Positions 8,502-16,478 of a DNA stretch of 64,000 bases are shown piece by piece. Below the pieces are notes generated by a model. The model did no database searches and was not told the DNA's origin. It was given only the letters and a program-made list of their open reading frames with translations. The DNA is taken from NCBI RefSeq assembly GCF_004682015.1, contig NZ_SMLM01000001.1, positions 1,302,001 through 1,366,000 on the forward strand, read 5' to 3'. Position 1 is the stretch's first letter; every line of letters begins with the position of its first letter. The DNA is from Ramlibacter henchirensis (GTDB lineage: Bacteria; Pseudomonadota; Gammaproteobacteria; Burkholderiales; Burkholderiaceae_C). The translations under genes and the position numbers were made by a program.

Positions 8502-9458
8502 ATGAACGACCAACCCCTGACACCCGACGGCCTGCCCGCGCAGGTCGTCATCCGCGAAGTGGGACTGCGCGATGGCCTGCAGATCATCCCGCGCACCGTG
8601 CTCACCGAAGCCAAGCTCGAGTGGGTGCGTGACGCGTACGCGGCCGGTGAGCGCGAGCTGGAAGTGGGTTCCTTCGTGCCTGCGCGCCTGCTGCCGCAAC
8701 TGGCCGACACCGCCGAAGTCCTCGCGTTCGCGAAGACGCTGCCTGGCGTGGTGGCCTCCGTGCTCGTGCCCAACCTGAGAGGCGCCGAGCGCGCGATCGC
8801 CGAGGAAGCGCACGCGATCCTGGTGCCGATCTCGGCCAGCCACGCGCACAGCCTCGCCAACCTGCGCAAGGCCCCGCAGGACGTGGTGGCGGAGATCGGC
8901 CGCATCCGCGCCGCACGCGACGCGGCCGGGTCGCGCACACTGCTGGAGGTCGGCATCAGCACCGCGTTCGGCTGCACGATCCAGGGCGAAGTGCGTGCGG
9001 CCGACGTCGTCGATCTCGTGGCGGCGGTGCTCGCTGCGGGCGCCGACAGGGTGAGCCTCGCCGACACGGTGGGCTATGCGGACCCGGCGATGGTGAGCCG
9101 CCTGTTCGAGCAGGTGCTGCGCCTTGCCGGCGACCGCTTGGACACCGCGCATTTCCACGACACGCGAGGCCTGGGCCTGGCCAACTGCTATGCGGCGTTG
9201 CGGCTGGGCATCCGGCGGTTCGATGCTTGCCTGGGCGGCATCGGCGGCTGCCCGCACGCCCCCGGGGCGAGCGGCAACGTCGCCACCGAGGACCTGGCTT
9301 ACATGCTTGCGAGCATGGGCATCAGCACCGGGCTGGATTTCGATGCGCTGCTGGCGTTGCGCGGCAAGCTCGCGCGCTGGCTGGAAGGCGAGCCGCTGCA
9401 CGGATCGCTCTGGCGCGCCGGCCTGCCGAAGACGATGCGCGAAGAGGTGGCGGCATGA
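8502..9458 (+). CDS. Hydroxymethylglutaryl-CoA lyase-like enzyme (DRE-TIM metallolyase)
   Basis: A 318-residue member of the HMG-CoA lyase branch of DRE-TIM metallolyases. It has the catalytic-base motif VGLRDGLQ near residue 20, the metal site in HFHDTRGLGLANC, and the glycine-rich active-site loop GGCPHAPGASGN with the catalytic Cys at 250. Family members cleave a 3-hydroxy-acyl-CoA to acetyl-CoA plus a keto acid. The ATG at 8502 is used; open frame upstream would overlap lysR on the other strand. It overlaps the CoA-transferase gene by 4 bp, so the likely substrate is the CoA ester made by that enzyme, for example a citramalyl-CoA-like compound rather than HMG-CoA itself. Confidence 0.88.
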   Translation: MNDQPLTPDGLPAQVVIREVGLRDGLQIIPRTVLTEAKLEWVRDAYAAGERELEVGSFVPARLLPQLADTAEVLAFAKTLPGVVASVLVPNLRGAERAIAEEAHAILVPISASHAHSLANLRKAPQDVVAEIGRIRAARDAAGSRTLLEVGISTAFGCTIQGEVRAADVVDLVAAVLAAGADRVSLADTVGYADPAMVSRLFEQVLRLAGDRLDTAHFHDTRGLGLANCYAALRLGIRRFDACLGGIGGCPHAPGASGNVATEDLAYMLASMGISTGLDFDALLALRGKLARWLEGEPLHGSLWRAGLPKTMREEVAA

Positions 9459-10657
9459 GCGGCCAGTCCCAGCCCCCGCAGCCCCTGGCCGGTCTGCGCG
9501 TCGTCGAGTTCACCCACATGGTGATGGGCCCCACCTGCGGCATGGTGCTCGCCGACATGGGCGCCGAAGTGATCAAGGTCGAGCCGATCGACGGCGACCG
9601 CACGCGGCACCTGCTGGGCGCCGGCGCGGGCTTCTTCCCCATGTTCAACCGCAACAAGAAGAGCATCGCGCTGGACCTGCGCAGCGCCGAGGGGGCCGAG
9701 ATCGCCCGGCGCCTGTGCGCCACGGCCGACGTGGTGGCGGAGAACTTCAAGCCCAACACGATGAACAAGTACGGGCTGGACTACGCCAGCCTGTCGAAGG
9801 ACAACCCGCGGCTGATCTACATCGGCATGAAGGGATTCCTGCCCGGCCCCTACGAGCACCGGACGGCGCTCGACGAAGTGGTGCAGATGATGGGCGGCCT
9901 CGCCTACATGACGGGCCGCCCCGGCGACCCGCTGCGCGCGGGCACCAGCGTCAACGACATCATGGGCGGCATGTTCGGCGCGATCGGGGCGCTCGGCGCT
10001 CTGGTCCAACGTGGCATCACGGGCCGCGGGCAAGAGGTGCAGAGCGCGCTGTTCGAGAACAACGTGTTCCTGGTCGGTCAGCACATGCTGCAGTACGCCA
10101 TCACGGGCCAGCCCGCGGCGCCGATGCCCGACCGCATCTCGGCTTGGGCGGTGTACGACGTGTTCACGGTGAAGCACGGCGAGCAGATCTTCCTGGCCGC
10201 CGTGAGCGACGCGCAATGGAAGGTCTTCTGCAACGCGCTCGGCTTCAAGGACCTGCTCGATGACCCGGCCTACGCCACCAACAACGACCGCGTGCGCCAG
10301 CGGCCGCGCCTGCTGCCGGTGCTGCGCGAGCGGCTCGCGGCCTGGTCGGCTGCCGAGCTCGCCGACATCTTCGAGCGCCACGGCCTGCCGTTCGCGCCGA
10401 TCCGCAAGCCCGAGGAACTGTTCGACGATCCGCACCTGCTGGCCACCGGCGGGCTGGCCGACGTTCGGCTGACCGACGGCCCCAGGGCCGGCGAGACCGC
10501 CAAGGCCACGCTGTGCCCGATCACCATGGAAGGTCATCGCCTGGGCGTGCGCCTGCATCCGCCGCGCATGGGCGAGCACACCGAAGAACTGCTGCGCGGG
10601 CTGGGCTACGGCGAGGGCGACATCGCCGCGCTGCGCGGCAAGCACGTGGTGGCCTGA
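9455..10657 (+). CDS. CaiB/BaiF family (class III) CoA-transferase
   Basis: A 400-residue class III CoA-transferase. The N-terminus has LAGLRVVEFTHMVMGPTCG and GAEVIKVEP; the likely catalytic Asp is 168 in SVNDIMGG, the position that carries acyl anhydrides in formyl-CoA transferase and homologues. The ATG at 9455 overlaps the lyase stop (ATGA). It probably moves CoA to a dicarboxylic acid that the lyase then cleaves. The donor and acceptor cannot be read from sequence. Confidence 0.9.
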   Translation: MSGQSQPPQPLAGLRVVEFTHMVMGPTCGMVLADMGAEVIKVEPIDGDRTRHLLGAGAGFFPMFNRNKKSIALDLRSAEGAEIARRLCATADVVAENFKPNTMNKYGLDYASLSKDNPRLIYIGMKGFLPGPYEHRTALDEVVQMMGGLAYMTGRPGDPLRAGTSVNDIMGGMFGAIGALGALVQRGITGRGQEVQSALFENNVFLVGQHMLQYAITGQPAAPMPDRISAWAVYDVFTVKHGEQIFLAAVSDAQWKVFCNALGFKDLLDDPAYATNNDRVRQRPRLLPVLRERLAAWSAAELADIFERHGLPFAPIRKPEELFDDPHLLATGGLADVRLTDGPRAGETAKATLCPITMEGHRLGVRLHPPRMGEHTEELLRGLGYGEGDIAALRGKHVVA

Positions 10658-10703
10658 GGCGACAATCCAGCACACCGATCAACTTCACCCTGGAGACAAG
10701 AGC

Positions 10704-11690
10704 ATGAGCTTTCCTTCCCATCCTTCGCGGCGCACGGTGCTGGGCGCCGCCGCCGCAACGTTCGGCGCCGGCCTGTGGCCGCTGGCCGCCCATGCGCAGT
10801 CGGGCACCGTCCGGTTCGTCCTGCCCAACGCCACCGGTTCGGGCGTGGATGCGATCACGCGCGCGGCCCAGCCGGCGATGGCCAAGGCGCTGAACGCCAA
10901 CGTGGTGGTGGAGAACCAGCCCGGCGCCGGGGGCGTGGTGGGCCTGCAGACGCTGGCCCGCTCGGCCCCGGACGGCAACACGCTGTCGGTGGTGTCGAAC
11001 AACGTGGTGATCTTCCCGAGCGTGCTCAAGTCGCTGCCGTTCGACATGCCGAACGACTTCACCCCGATCGCGGTGGTCGGAGCGACGCCCATGGTGCTGG
11101 TGGCTAACCCCTCGCGCATGAACGCGGGCAACCACAAGGAGTTCGTCGCGCTGCTCAAGGCCAAGCCCGGCGACTACAACTTCGCCTCGGGCGGCAACGG
11201 CACCATCCTGCACCTGGCCGCCGAGCTGTACCTCGAAGCCGCCGGCGCGAAGGCCAAGCACATCCCCTACAAGGGCGTGGGCCCGATGGTCACCGACCTG
11301 CTGGGCGGCCAGATCGATTTCGCCGTCGCCGCGCTCCCCAGCGTTCAGCAGCACATCCAGAAAGGCGCCCTCAAGGCGATCGGCACCCTCACGCCGCAGC
11401 GCACGCCCGCCGCGCCGGACATCCCGACTTTCGCCGAACAGGGCCTGTCGAACTTCGCGGTCGAAGCCTGGTTCGCCGTGATCGGGCCCAAGGGACTGCC
11501 CGCTGCGCAGGTGAAGAAGGTGCACGAAGCGGTGGTGACCGCCTTCAACGACCCGACCGTCAAGGACGCGATGGCCAAGCAGGGCAACAGCATCAACATC
11601 AGCAGCCCCGAGGAGGCGCAGGCCGCTTTCCGCCGCGAGCTGGCGAAGTACGCGGCGCTGGTGAAGAAGGTGGGGCTGGAACCCCAGTAA
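10704..11690 (+). CDS. Bug/TctC family tripartite tricarboxylate transporter solute-binding protein
   Basis: A 328-residue periplasmic binding protein with a twin-arginine-type leader (Arg9-Arg10, TVLGAAAA, cleavage near AHA-Q at 31). Bug-family hallmarks: VRFVLPNATGSGVD after the leader, VVENQPGAGG, and the LLGGQIDFAV loop. These proteins bind organic acids and deliver them to TctA/TctB permeases; no tctAB is in the window. It lies 46 bp after the CoA-transferase gene with an appropriate GGAGACAAG ribosome site, so it probably captures the substrate of this cluster. Confidence 0.93.
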   Translation: MSFPSHPSRRTVLGAAAATFGAGLWPLAAHAQSGTVRFVLPNATGSGVDAITRAAQPAMAKALNANVVVENQPGAGGVVGLQTLARSAPDGNTLSVVSNNVVIFPSVLKSLPFDMPNDFTPIAVVGATPMVLVANPSRMNAGNHKEFVALLKAKPGDYNFASGGNGTILHLAAELYLEAAGAKAKHIPYKGVGPMVTDLLGGQIDFAVAALPSVQQHIQKGALKAIGTLTPQRTPAAPDIPTFAEQGLSNFAVEAWFAVIGPKGLPAAQVKKVHEAVVTAFNDPTVKDAMAKQGNSINISSPEEAQAAFRRELAKYAALVKKVGLEPQ

Positions 11691-11699
11691 GCCTTCTTT

Positions 11700-11817
11700 T
11701 CCCTCCCCCGCCGGGGGAGGGCAGGGTGGGGGCACGCTCGCGGCTCCATCGAAGCGCAGTGCGGGTTCAGGCGACGTGCGTGCCCTCACCCCAACCCTCT
11801 CCCAGAGGGAGAGGGAG
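11700..11817. repeat. Palindromic intergenic repeat, family A copy 1
   Basis: Both ends carry their own small hairpins (CCCTCCCCC-GCC-GGGGGAGGG on the left, CCCTCTCCC-AGA-GGGAGAGGG on the right), and the two ends are inverted copies of each other (GGGTGGGGGCA against TGCCCTCACCCC). Related copies lie at 17661-17778 and 35361-35464. This one separates convergent genes. Confidence 0.85.
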
Positions 11818-11829
11818 CTTCACAGCCGC

Positions 11830-12039
11830 TCAATAACGATATGGGTTGCCCGGCCGCCGGTCGTAGCGGTTCGGCACGCCGTCCCCGTCGCGGTCACGCA
11901 TGTGCCGCGGCGGCCCCGGATGGTGGTGATAGGCGCCCTGCACCTCCACCGGCCCGGCCGGCACCGGCACGAATCCGACGCAGCCCGCCAGGGCGGATGC
12001 GCCGCACACGGCGGCCAGCAGCAAAACGGTTCTCTTCAT
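11830..12039 (-). CDS. Small lipoprotein with an acidic DxDxDG repeat
   Basis: A 69-residue predicted lipoprotein with lipobox LAGC (Cys20). The mature part is His/Pro-rich (YHHHPGPPRH) and ends in MRDRDGDGVPNRYDRRPGNP, which resembles the calcium-binding thrombospondin type 3/EF-hand-like motif seen in many small proteobacterial envelope lipoproteins. The start codon and the AGGAGG ribosome site lie inside a perfect 10-bp inverted repeat. Function unknown. Confidence 0.75.
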   Translation of the reverse strand: MKRTVLLLAAVCGASALAGCVGFVPVPAGPVEVQGAYHHHPGPPRHMRDRDGDGVPNRYDRRPGNPYRY

Positions 12040-12066
12040 CGAAGCCTCCTGTCAACAGGCTTCGAT
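12037..12066 (-). promoter_or_regulatory. Hairpin overlapping ribosome site and start codon of the small lipoprotein gene
   Basis: Ten-base arms ATCGAAGCCT and AGGCTTCGAT (12057-12066 and 12038-12047 read on the minus strand) pair perfectly around a 9-nt loop. In the mRNA the second arm holds half of AGGAGG and the first two bases of the AUG. This arrangement could hold back translation initiation; the repeat is seen directly and its role is inferred. Confidence 0.55.
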
Positions 12067-12146
12067 TGCCGCACCGCCGCGTCAAGGGCTTGTGCGCGGC
12101 GTGTCGCCGGCGTGCGCGGAGGTGTTTCGGCGGGTAAAGCCGGGCG

Positions 12147-13256
12147 TCAGCCGCCCCAGACTTCCTGCGCCGTCTCCACCACCAGCCTCAGCTTGTTGCG
12201 CTGGTCTTCCACCGCGATGTTGTTGCCGTGCACCGTGCTGGAGAAGCCGCACTGCGGCGACAGGGCCAACTGCTCCATGGGGGCGTACTTCGCGGCCTCG
12301 TCGATGCGGCGCTTGAGCACGTCCTTGCTTTCGAGCTGGCCGAACTTGGTGGTCACCAGGCCGAGCACCACGGTCTTGCCCTTGGGCAGGTAGCGCAGGG
12401 GGCGGAAGTCGCCTGAGCGGTCGTCGTCGTACTCCATGAAATACGCGTCGATGTCCATCTCCTTGAGCAGCGCTTCCGCGACCGGCTCGTAGTTGCCGGC
12501 CGCCGCGAAGGTGCTCTTGAAGTTGCCGCGGCACAGGTGCATGGCCAGCAGCATGCCTTGCGGCTTCTGGGCCACGACCTTGTTGATGAACTTGGCATAG
12601 CGGTGCGGCAGCTCGTTCGGGTCGTCGCCGCGCTGGCGCGCCGCGTCGCGCATCTTCTCGTCGCACAGGTAGGCCAGGTTGGTGTCGTCCATCTGCACGT
12701 AGCGGCAGCCCGCCGCGTGGAGCGAGCGCAGCTCGTCGCCGTAGGCCTGCGCCACGTCGTCGTAGAACGTCGGGTCCAGCTCGGGATACGCCTCCTTGCT
12801 GATGCCCGCGCGGCCGCCGCGGAAGTGCAGCATGGTGGGCGAGGGGATCGTCACCTTGGGCGTGTGGCCCGCCGAAACCTGGGACCTGAGGTACTCGAAG
12901 TCGGGCTTCTGGATGTCCTTGGCATGGCGCACCTTGTCGATGACGCGGATCACGGGCGGCGCCAGCTCCTCGCTGCCGTCCGGCTTCCTGATCGTGACCG
13001 GGATGTCGGTTTTCACGCCGCCCAGCTGCTCCAGGAAGTCGATGTGGAAATAGGTGCGGCGGAACTCGCCGTCGGTGATGCTCTTGAGGCCGATGCCCTC
13101 CTGGAACTTCACGATCTCGGCGATGGCCTTGTCCTCCACCTCGCGCAGCTGCGCGGGCGTGATCTCGCCCTTGGCTTTCTTCTCTCGCGCTTCCAGCAGG
13201 TACTTGGGCCGAAGGAAGCTGCCCACATGGTCGTAGCGGGCGGGGAGTTGCATCAT
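12147..13256 (-). CDS. MetE-like (cobalamin-independent methionine synthase C-terminal) methyltransferase
   Basis: A 369-residue protein related to the catalytic half of MetE and to YxjG/YxjH-type stand-alone proteins. Zinc ligands are recognisable in AMHLCRGN and in PQCGFSS near the C-terminus; RYVQMDDTN and the N-terminal DHVGSFLRP are also family motifs. It lacks the N-terminal folate half of full MetE (about 750 residues), so the methyl donor may differ from methyltetrahydropteroyl-triglutamate. It lies beyond the VanB-like gene on the same strand, separated by a palindromic repeat, so joint transcription is uncertain. Confidence 0.87.
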   Translation of the reverse strand: MMQLPARYDHVGSFLRPKYLLEAREKKAKGEITPAQLREVEDKAIAEIVKFQEGIGLKSITDGEFRRTYFHIDFLEQLGGVKTDIPVTIRKPDGSEELAPPVIRVIDKVRHAKDIQKPDFEYLRSQVSAGHTPKVTIPSPTMLHFRGGRAGISKEAYPELDPTFYDDVAQAYGDELRSLHAAGCRYVQMDDTNLAYLCDEKMRDAARQRGDDPNELPHRYAKFINKVVAQKPQGMLLAMHLCRGNFKSTFAAAGNYEPVAEALLKEMDIDAYFMEYDDDRSGDFRPLRYLPKGKTVVLGLVTTKFGQLESKDVLKRRIDEAAKYAPMEQLALSPQCGFSSTVHGNNIAVEDQRNKLRLVVETAQEVWGG

Positions 13257-13299
13257 GGTTTGTCGTCCTCGTTGGATGAATGAATTCGGGAGCGGTTCG

Positions 13300-13393
13300 G
13301 TACGCAGAAAGCGCAGAAATCACGCAGAAAACGCGGAGAAATCTAACAGTGATGTTCTGCGCTTTCTGCGTCCTTTCCGCGTCTTCCGCGTAC
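13300..13393. repeat. Palindromic intergenic repeat, family B copy 1
   Basis: Starts GTACGCAGAAAGCGCAGAAA and ends in the inverted form (TTCTGCGCTTTCTGCG ... CGCGTAC). Each arm contains tandem GCAGAAA-like units, and the arms are separated by a short AT-richer centre. A second copy lies at 21124-21239. Confidence 0.85.
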
Positions 13394-13402
13394 GGCTGTT
13401 AC

Positions 13403-14359
13403 TCAGAGGTCCAGCACCAGCACCGAGCTCTTCGCCCGCGAGCAGCAGGGCGTGAACTGGTCGTGCCGGGCCTTCTCCTCGTCGGTGAAGTACAGGTCGC
13501 GGTGGTCGCATTCGCCTTCCAGCACGCGCGTGATGCAGGTGCCGCACACGCCCTGCTCGCACGACGTCATCACCTCCACGCCTTCGGCCGCGAGCGCCTG
13601 CACCACCGTCTGGTCGGCGGCCACGCGGATCACCTTGCCGCTGCTGGCCACCTTGATGTCGAACGGACGGTCCCCCGCGGTGTCCTGCGGCGCGGCGCCG
13701 AAGTACTCCAGGTGGATCTGCCCCGACGTCCAGCCGAGGCCGTGCGCCGTCTGCGTGACGTACTCGATGAAGCCCGTCGGGCCGCAGATGTACAGGTGCG
13801 TGCCCTGCTCATGAGGCCCCAGCGCCTTAAGCAGGTCCAGCTTCTGCTCGGGCGGGCCGTCGTCGAAATGGAACTTCACCCGGCCCGCGAAGGGCGATGC
13901 CAGGATCTCGTCGCGGAAGGCGGTGCGCGTGGCCGAGCGCGTGCAGTAATGCAGGTCGAAGTCCGCGCCGATGGAATGCAGCCGCTGCGCCATGCACAGC
14001 AGGGGCGTGATGCCGATGCCGCCGGCCAGCAGCACGGTGCGCTGCGCATGAACCAGAGGGAAGTGGTTGCGCGGCTCGCTGATGGTGAGCGTGTCGCCCT
14101 CCTTCACGCTGTCGTGCATGTTGGCCGAACCGCCGCGCGTCTTCGGGTCGCGCAGCACGGCGATGCGGTAGCGGTGGCGCTCACCCGCGTCGTTGCACAG
14201 CGAGTACTGCCGCACCAGCCCGCCGGGCACGTGCACGTCCACGTGCGAGCCGGCGCTGAAGGCGGGCAGGGGACCGCCGTCCTCCCGGCCGAGCTCGTAG
14301 CTGGCGATGTCCTGGGCTTCCTGGCGCTTGCTCAGCACCTTGACGACGAGATCGCTCAT
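13403..14359 (-). CDS. vanB: VanB-type ferredoxin reductase (vanillate demethylase reductase component)
   Basis: A 318-residue PDR/VanB-family reductase. Order: flavin-binding barrel (about 1-100, with RQYSLCND), NAD-binding domain (about 105-225, with LLAGGIGITPLL and YICGPTGF), then a plant-type [2Fe-2S] ferredoxin domain with ligands Cys267, Cys272, Cys275 and Cys305. It passes electrons from NAD(P)H to a Rieske oxygenase. Its ATG is 7 bp beyond the stop of the vanA-like gene, so the two form one operon. Family assignment is firm; vanillate as substrate is inferred from the partner. Confidence 0.9.
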   Translation of the reverse strand: MSDLVVKVLSKRQEAQDIASYELGREDGGPLPAFSAGSHVDVHVPGGLVRQYSLCNDAGERHRYRIAVLRDPKTRGGSANMHDSVKEGDTLTISEPRNHFPLVHAQRTVLLAGGIGITPLLCMAQRLHSIGADFDLHYCTRSATRTAFRDEILASPFAGRVKFHFDDGPPEQKLDLLKALGPHEQGTHLYICGPTGFIEYVTQTAHGLGWTSGQIHLEYFGAAPQDTAGDRPFDIKVASSGKVIRVAADQTVVQALAAEGVEVMTSCEQGVCGTCITRVLEGECDHRDLYFTDEEKARHDQFTPCCSRAKSSVLVLDL

Positions 14360-14366
14360 GGCCTGA

Positions 14367-15410
14367 TCATGCCGCGAGCTGCGCGGGCTGCTCCTGCGCG
14401 AGCAGGCGGTCGATGATGCGGCGCGCCTGCACGCCGCCCGCGTCGATGTTGAGCATCAGCAGCTTGCGATTCGGGTAGGCCGACAGGTTGCGCTGCTGCG
14501 CTTCGAGCACGGCCGTGTCCTCCGCGAACACGCGGGCCTGGCCATCGCGGATCTGCGCCGTCAGGTTGCGGTCCTTGGGATTGAAGTTGCGCGCCATCCC
14601 CCAGAAATACCACATGCTGGTTTCGGTCTCGGGCGTGAGGAAGTCCACCACGATGCTGTAGACCTTGTCCTTCGGGTCGGCGTTGTAGCCGCCCTTGCCG
14701 GCATGGGCCACGCCGACCTCGATCATGATGTGGCTGGGCGGGACGAAGTGGCACACCTGCCAGCGGTCCACCGGCACGTCGTCGGCCAGGTGGTTGCCGC
14801 GCAGGTTGGCGCGCCAGAAGGGCGGCGCCATCACGTTGTCCATGAAGCGGCTGGTGATCACGCGGTCGCCTTCGGTGCGGGTCGTGACCGGCGATTCGTC
14901 GATCTCCTTCTGCCCGATGCTGGTGGAATGCACGTACGTCTCGTGCGTCAGGTCCATCAGGTTGTCCACCATCAGGCGGTAGTCGCACTGGATGTGGTAC
15001 AGGCCGCCGCCGTAGGCCCAGTCCGGGTTCTCGGCCCACTCGAGGTGGTGGATCTTCGCGGGGTCGGCCTGGGCCGCGTCGCCGGGCCAGACCCAGACGA
15101 AGCCGTAGCGCTCGACCACCGGATAGGCGCGGATCTTCGGGAAGCCCTGCACGCGCTGGCCGGGCATGGAGACGGTCTTTCCGTCGCAGCCCATCACCAG
15201 GCCGTGGTAGCCGCAGACCAGGTTGCCTTCGCAGACGCGTCCCAGCGAAAGCTGCGCGCCGCGGTGCGGGCAGAAGTCCTCGACCGCCGCCACCTGGCCT
15301 TCCTGCGGCCGGTAGAACACGATCTTCTCGTTGCAGATGGTGCGCCCCAGGGGTTTGGCGTCGATCTCGTCGGGCGTGCAGGCGACGTACCAGGCGTTCT
15401 TCGGGAACAT
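14367..15410 (-). CDS. vanA: Rieske aromatic-ring oxygenase, VanA-like (vanillate O-demethylase oxygenase subunit)
   Basis: A 347-residue Rieske non-haem iron oxygenase. The start MFPKNAWYVACTPDEI is typical of VanA. Rieske ligands are Cys47-His49 and Cys66-His69; the mononuclear iron motif lies in NLMDLTHETYVH. VanA with VanB demethylates vanillate to protocatechuate plus formaldehyde, which fits the protocatechuate 4,5-cleavage operon 13 kb away. Related enzymes act on other methoxy- or carboxy-aromatics, so the substrate is likely but not proven. It is divergent from a GntR/FCD regulator, and a TGTATACA site lies 38 bp upstream of the start. Confidence 0.85.
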   Translation of the reverse strand: MFPKNAWYVACTPDEIDAKPLGRTICNEKIVFYRPQEGQVAAVEDFCPHRGAQLSLGRVCEGNLVCGYHGLVMGCDGKTVSMPGQRVQGFPKIRAYPVVERYGFVWVWPGDAAQADPAKIHHLEWAENPDWAYGGGLYHIQCDYRLMVDNLMDLTHETYVHSTSIGQKEIDESPVTTRTEGDRVITSRFMDNVMAPPFWRANLRGNHLADDVPVDRWQVCHFVPPSHIMIEVGVAHAGKGGYNADPKDKVYSIVVDFLTPETETSMWYFWGMARNFNPKDRNLTAQIRDGQARVFAEDTAVLEAQQRNLSAYPNRKLLMLNIDAGGVQARRIIDRLLAQEQPAQLAA

Positions 15411-15448
15411 GGCGGGCAGGGTCTGGAAAGGGGCTGGAGGATATTCTA

Positions 15449-15456
15449 TGTATACA
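15449..15456. promoter_or_regulatory. Candidate GntR/FCD operator, vanA side
   Basis: Perfect 8-bp palindrome TGTATACA upstream of the vanA-like start. The same 9-mer ATGTATACA recurs at the other end of this 150-bp intergenic region next to the GntR start, which suggests a paired operator. Confidence 0.5.
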
Positions 15457-15544
15457 GGAATCGCAACCGGTCGGATCGCGCCGGAGATTCCTCCGTGGAA
15501 ACGCGGGGTTGCTGCGACCTGAAGGCTGCCGATAGACTGCCGGA

Positions 15545-15552
15545 TGTATACA
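15545..15552. promoter_or_regulatory. Candidate GntR/FCD operator, regulator side
   Basis: Second perfect TGTATACA, ending 8 bp before the GntR-type ATG. Its position over the ribosome-site region would suit autorepression. Confidence 0.5.
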
Positions 15553-15560
15553 ACTGAGCC

Positions 15561-16325
15561 ATGACAGCGCCTTCGCTTCCCGCCTCCGAAGCCGACTCCG
15601 GCACCTCCCAGGCCGTGCGGGCGCAGCTCCGGCTCCGCGAGATGGTGCTGGCCGGCGAGTTGCCCGGCGGGGCGCGCATCGCCGAACTGGCCATCGTGGA
15701 AAAGCTGGGCGTCTCGCGCACGCCGATCCGCGCGGCGCTGATGCGGCTCGAGCAGGAGGGGCTGCTTCAGTCGCTGCCCGGGGGCGGCTACGCGGTGCGG
15801 ACGTTTTCCGAACGCGACGCCGCGGACGCGATCGAATTGCGCGGCACGATCGAAGGCCTGGCCGCGCGCCTGGCCGCCGAACGCGGCGCGCCGGCCGGCG
15901 CTCTCGCCGAAGCGCGCGAATGCCTCGACGCGATCGACGAACTCCTGGCCCAGCCGGCGCTGGACGACGAATCCTTCAGCCGCTACGTGAAGCACAACGG
16001 GCGGTTCCATTCATTGCTGAGCGAGATGGCCGCCAGCCCCGTGCTCGCGCGCGAGCTCGAGCGTGTGGTGAGCCTGCCGTTCGCCTCGCCTTCTGCCTTC
16101 GCGGTGGTGCAGGCCAACGGGCCCCGTGCGCGCGACATGCTCGTGGTCGCGCAGGACCAGCACCGTCAGGTCCTGGAAGCGATTGACCAGCGCGAGGGCA
16201 GCCGGGCCGAGGCCATCATGCGGGAGCATTCCCGCCTCGCCCAGCGCAACCTGCGCGAGGCCGTCAGCAGCCACCAGCATGCCGACTGGATGCCCGGCGT
16301 GCGGCTGATCCGCAAGCGGGCCTGA
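15561..16325 (+). CDS. GntR-family regulator with FCD domain (VanR-like)
   Basis: A 254-residue FadR-subfamily regulator: winged HTH at about residues 17-82 (VEKLGVSRTPIRAALMRLEQ) and an all-helical FCD effector domain from about 90 with the usual metal-site His residues (HNGRFHSLL, HRQVLEAI). It is divergent from the vanA-vanB-like pair, the usual place for a VanR-type repressor released by vanillate. The ATG at 15561 follows the second TGTATACA palindrome. The assignment as the vanAB regulator rests on position. Confidence 0.88.
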   Translation: MTAPSLPASEADSGTSQAVRAQLRLREMVLAGELPGGARIAELAIVEKLGVSRTPIRAALMRLEQEGLLQSLPGGGYAVRTFSERDAADAIELRGTIEGLAARLAAERGAPAGALAEARECLDAIDELLAQPALDDESFSRYVKHNGRFHSLLSEMAASPVLARELERVVSLPFASPSAFAVVQANGPRARDMLVVAQDQHRQVLEAIDQREGSRAEAIMREHSRLAQRNLREAVSSHQHADWMPGVRLIRKRA

Positions 16326-16381
16326 GCACCATGCGATGCCTCGGGCAGGGCTATGCTGAATCTGGATAGCTGATAGAGCGG

Positions 16382-16408
16382 CGCCTGCCTTTGCCCCGGC
16401 GGCAGGCG
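16382..16408. other. Intergenic hairpin between GntR gene and liv operon 1
   Basis: Eight-base arms CGCCTGCC and GGCAGGCG around an 11-nt loop, in the 153-bp gap. There is no T-tract, so it is a weak terminator candidate or a leader structure. The rest of the gap shows only an AAGGAGA ribosome site for the next gene. Confidence 0.35.
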
Positions 16409-16478
16409 TGAAGACAATCGCGGCCGGCCGGCCGGCGGCCGCGCAGGCACCATCCCTTTCGACCACAAGGAGACCACC

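Noticed and set aside
13280..14416. Plus-strand frame opposite vanB
   Set aside because: Begins in the family B repeat and runs antisense to a complete reductase.
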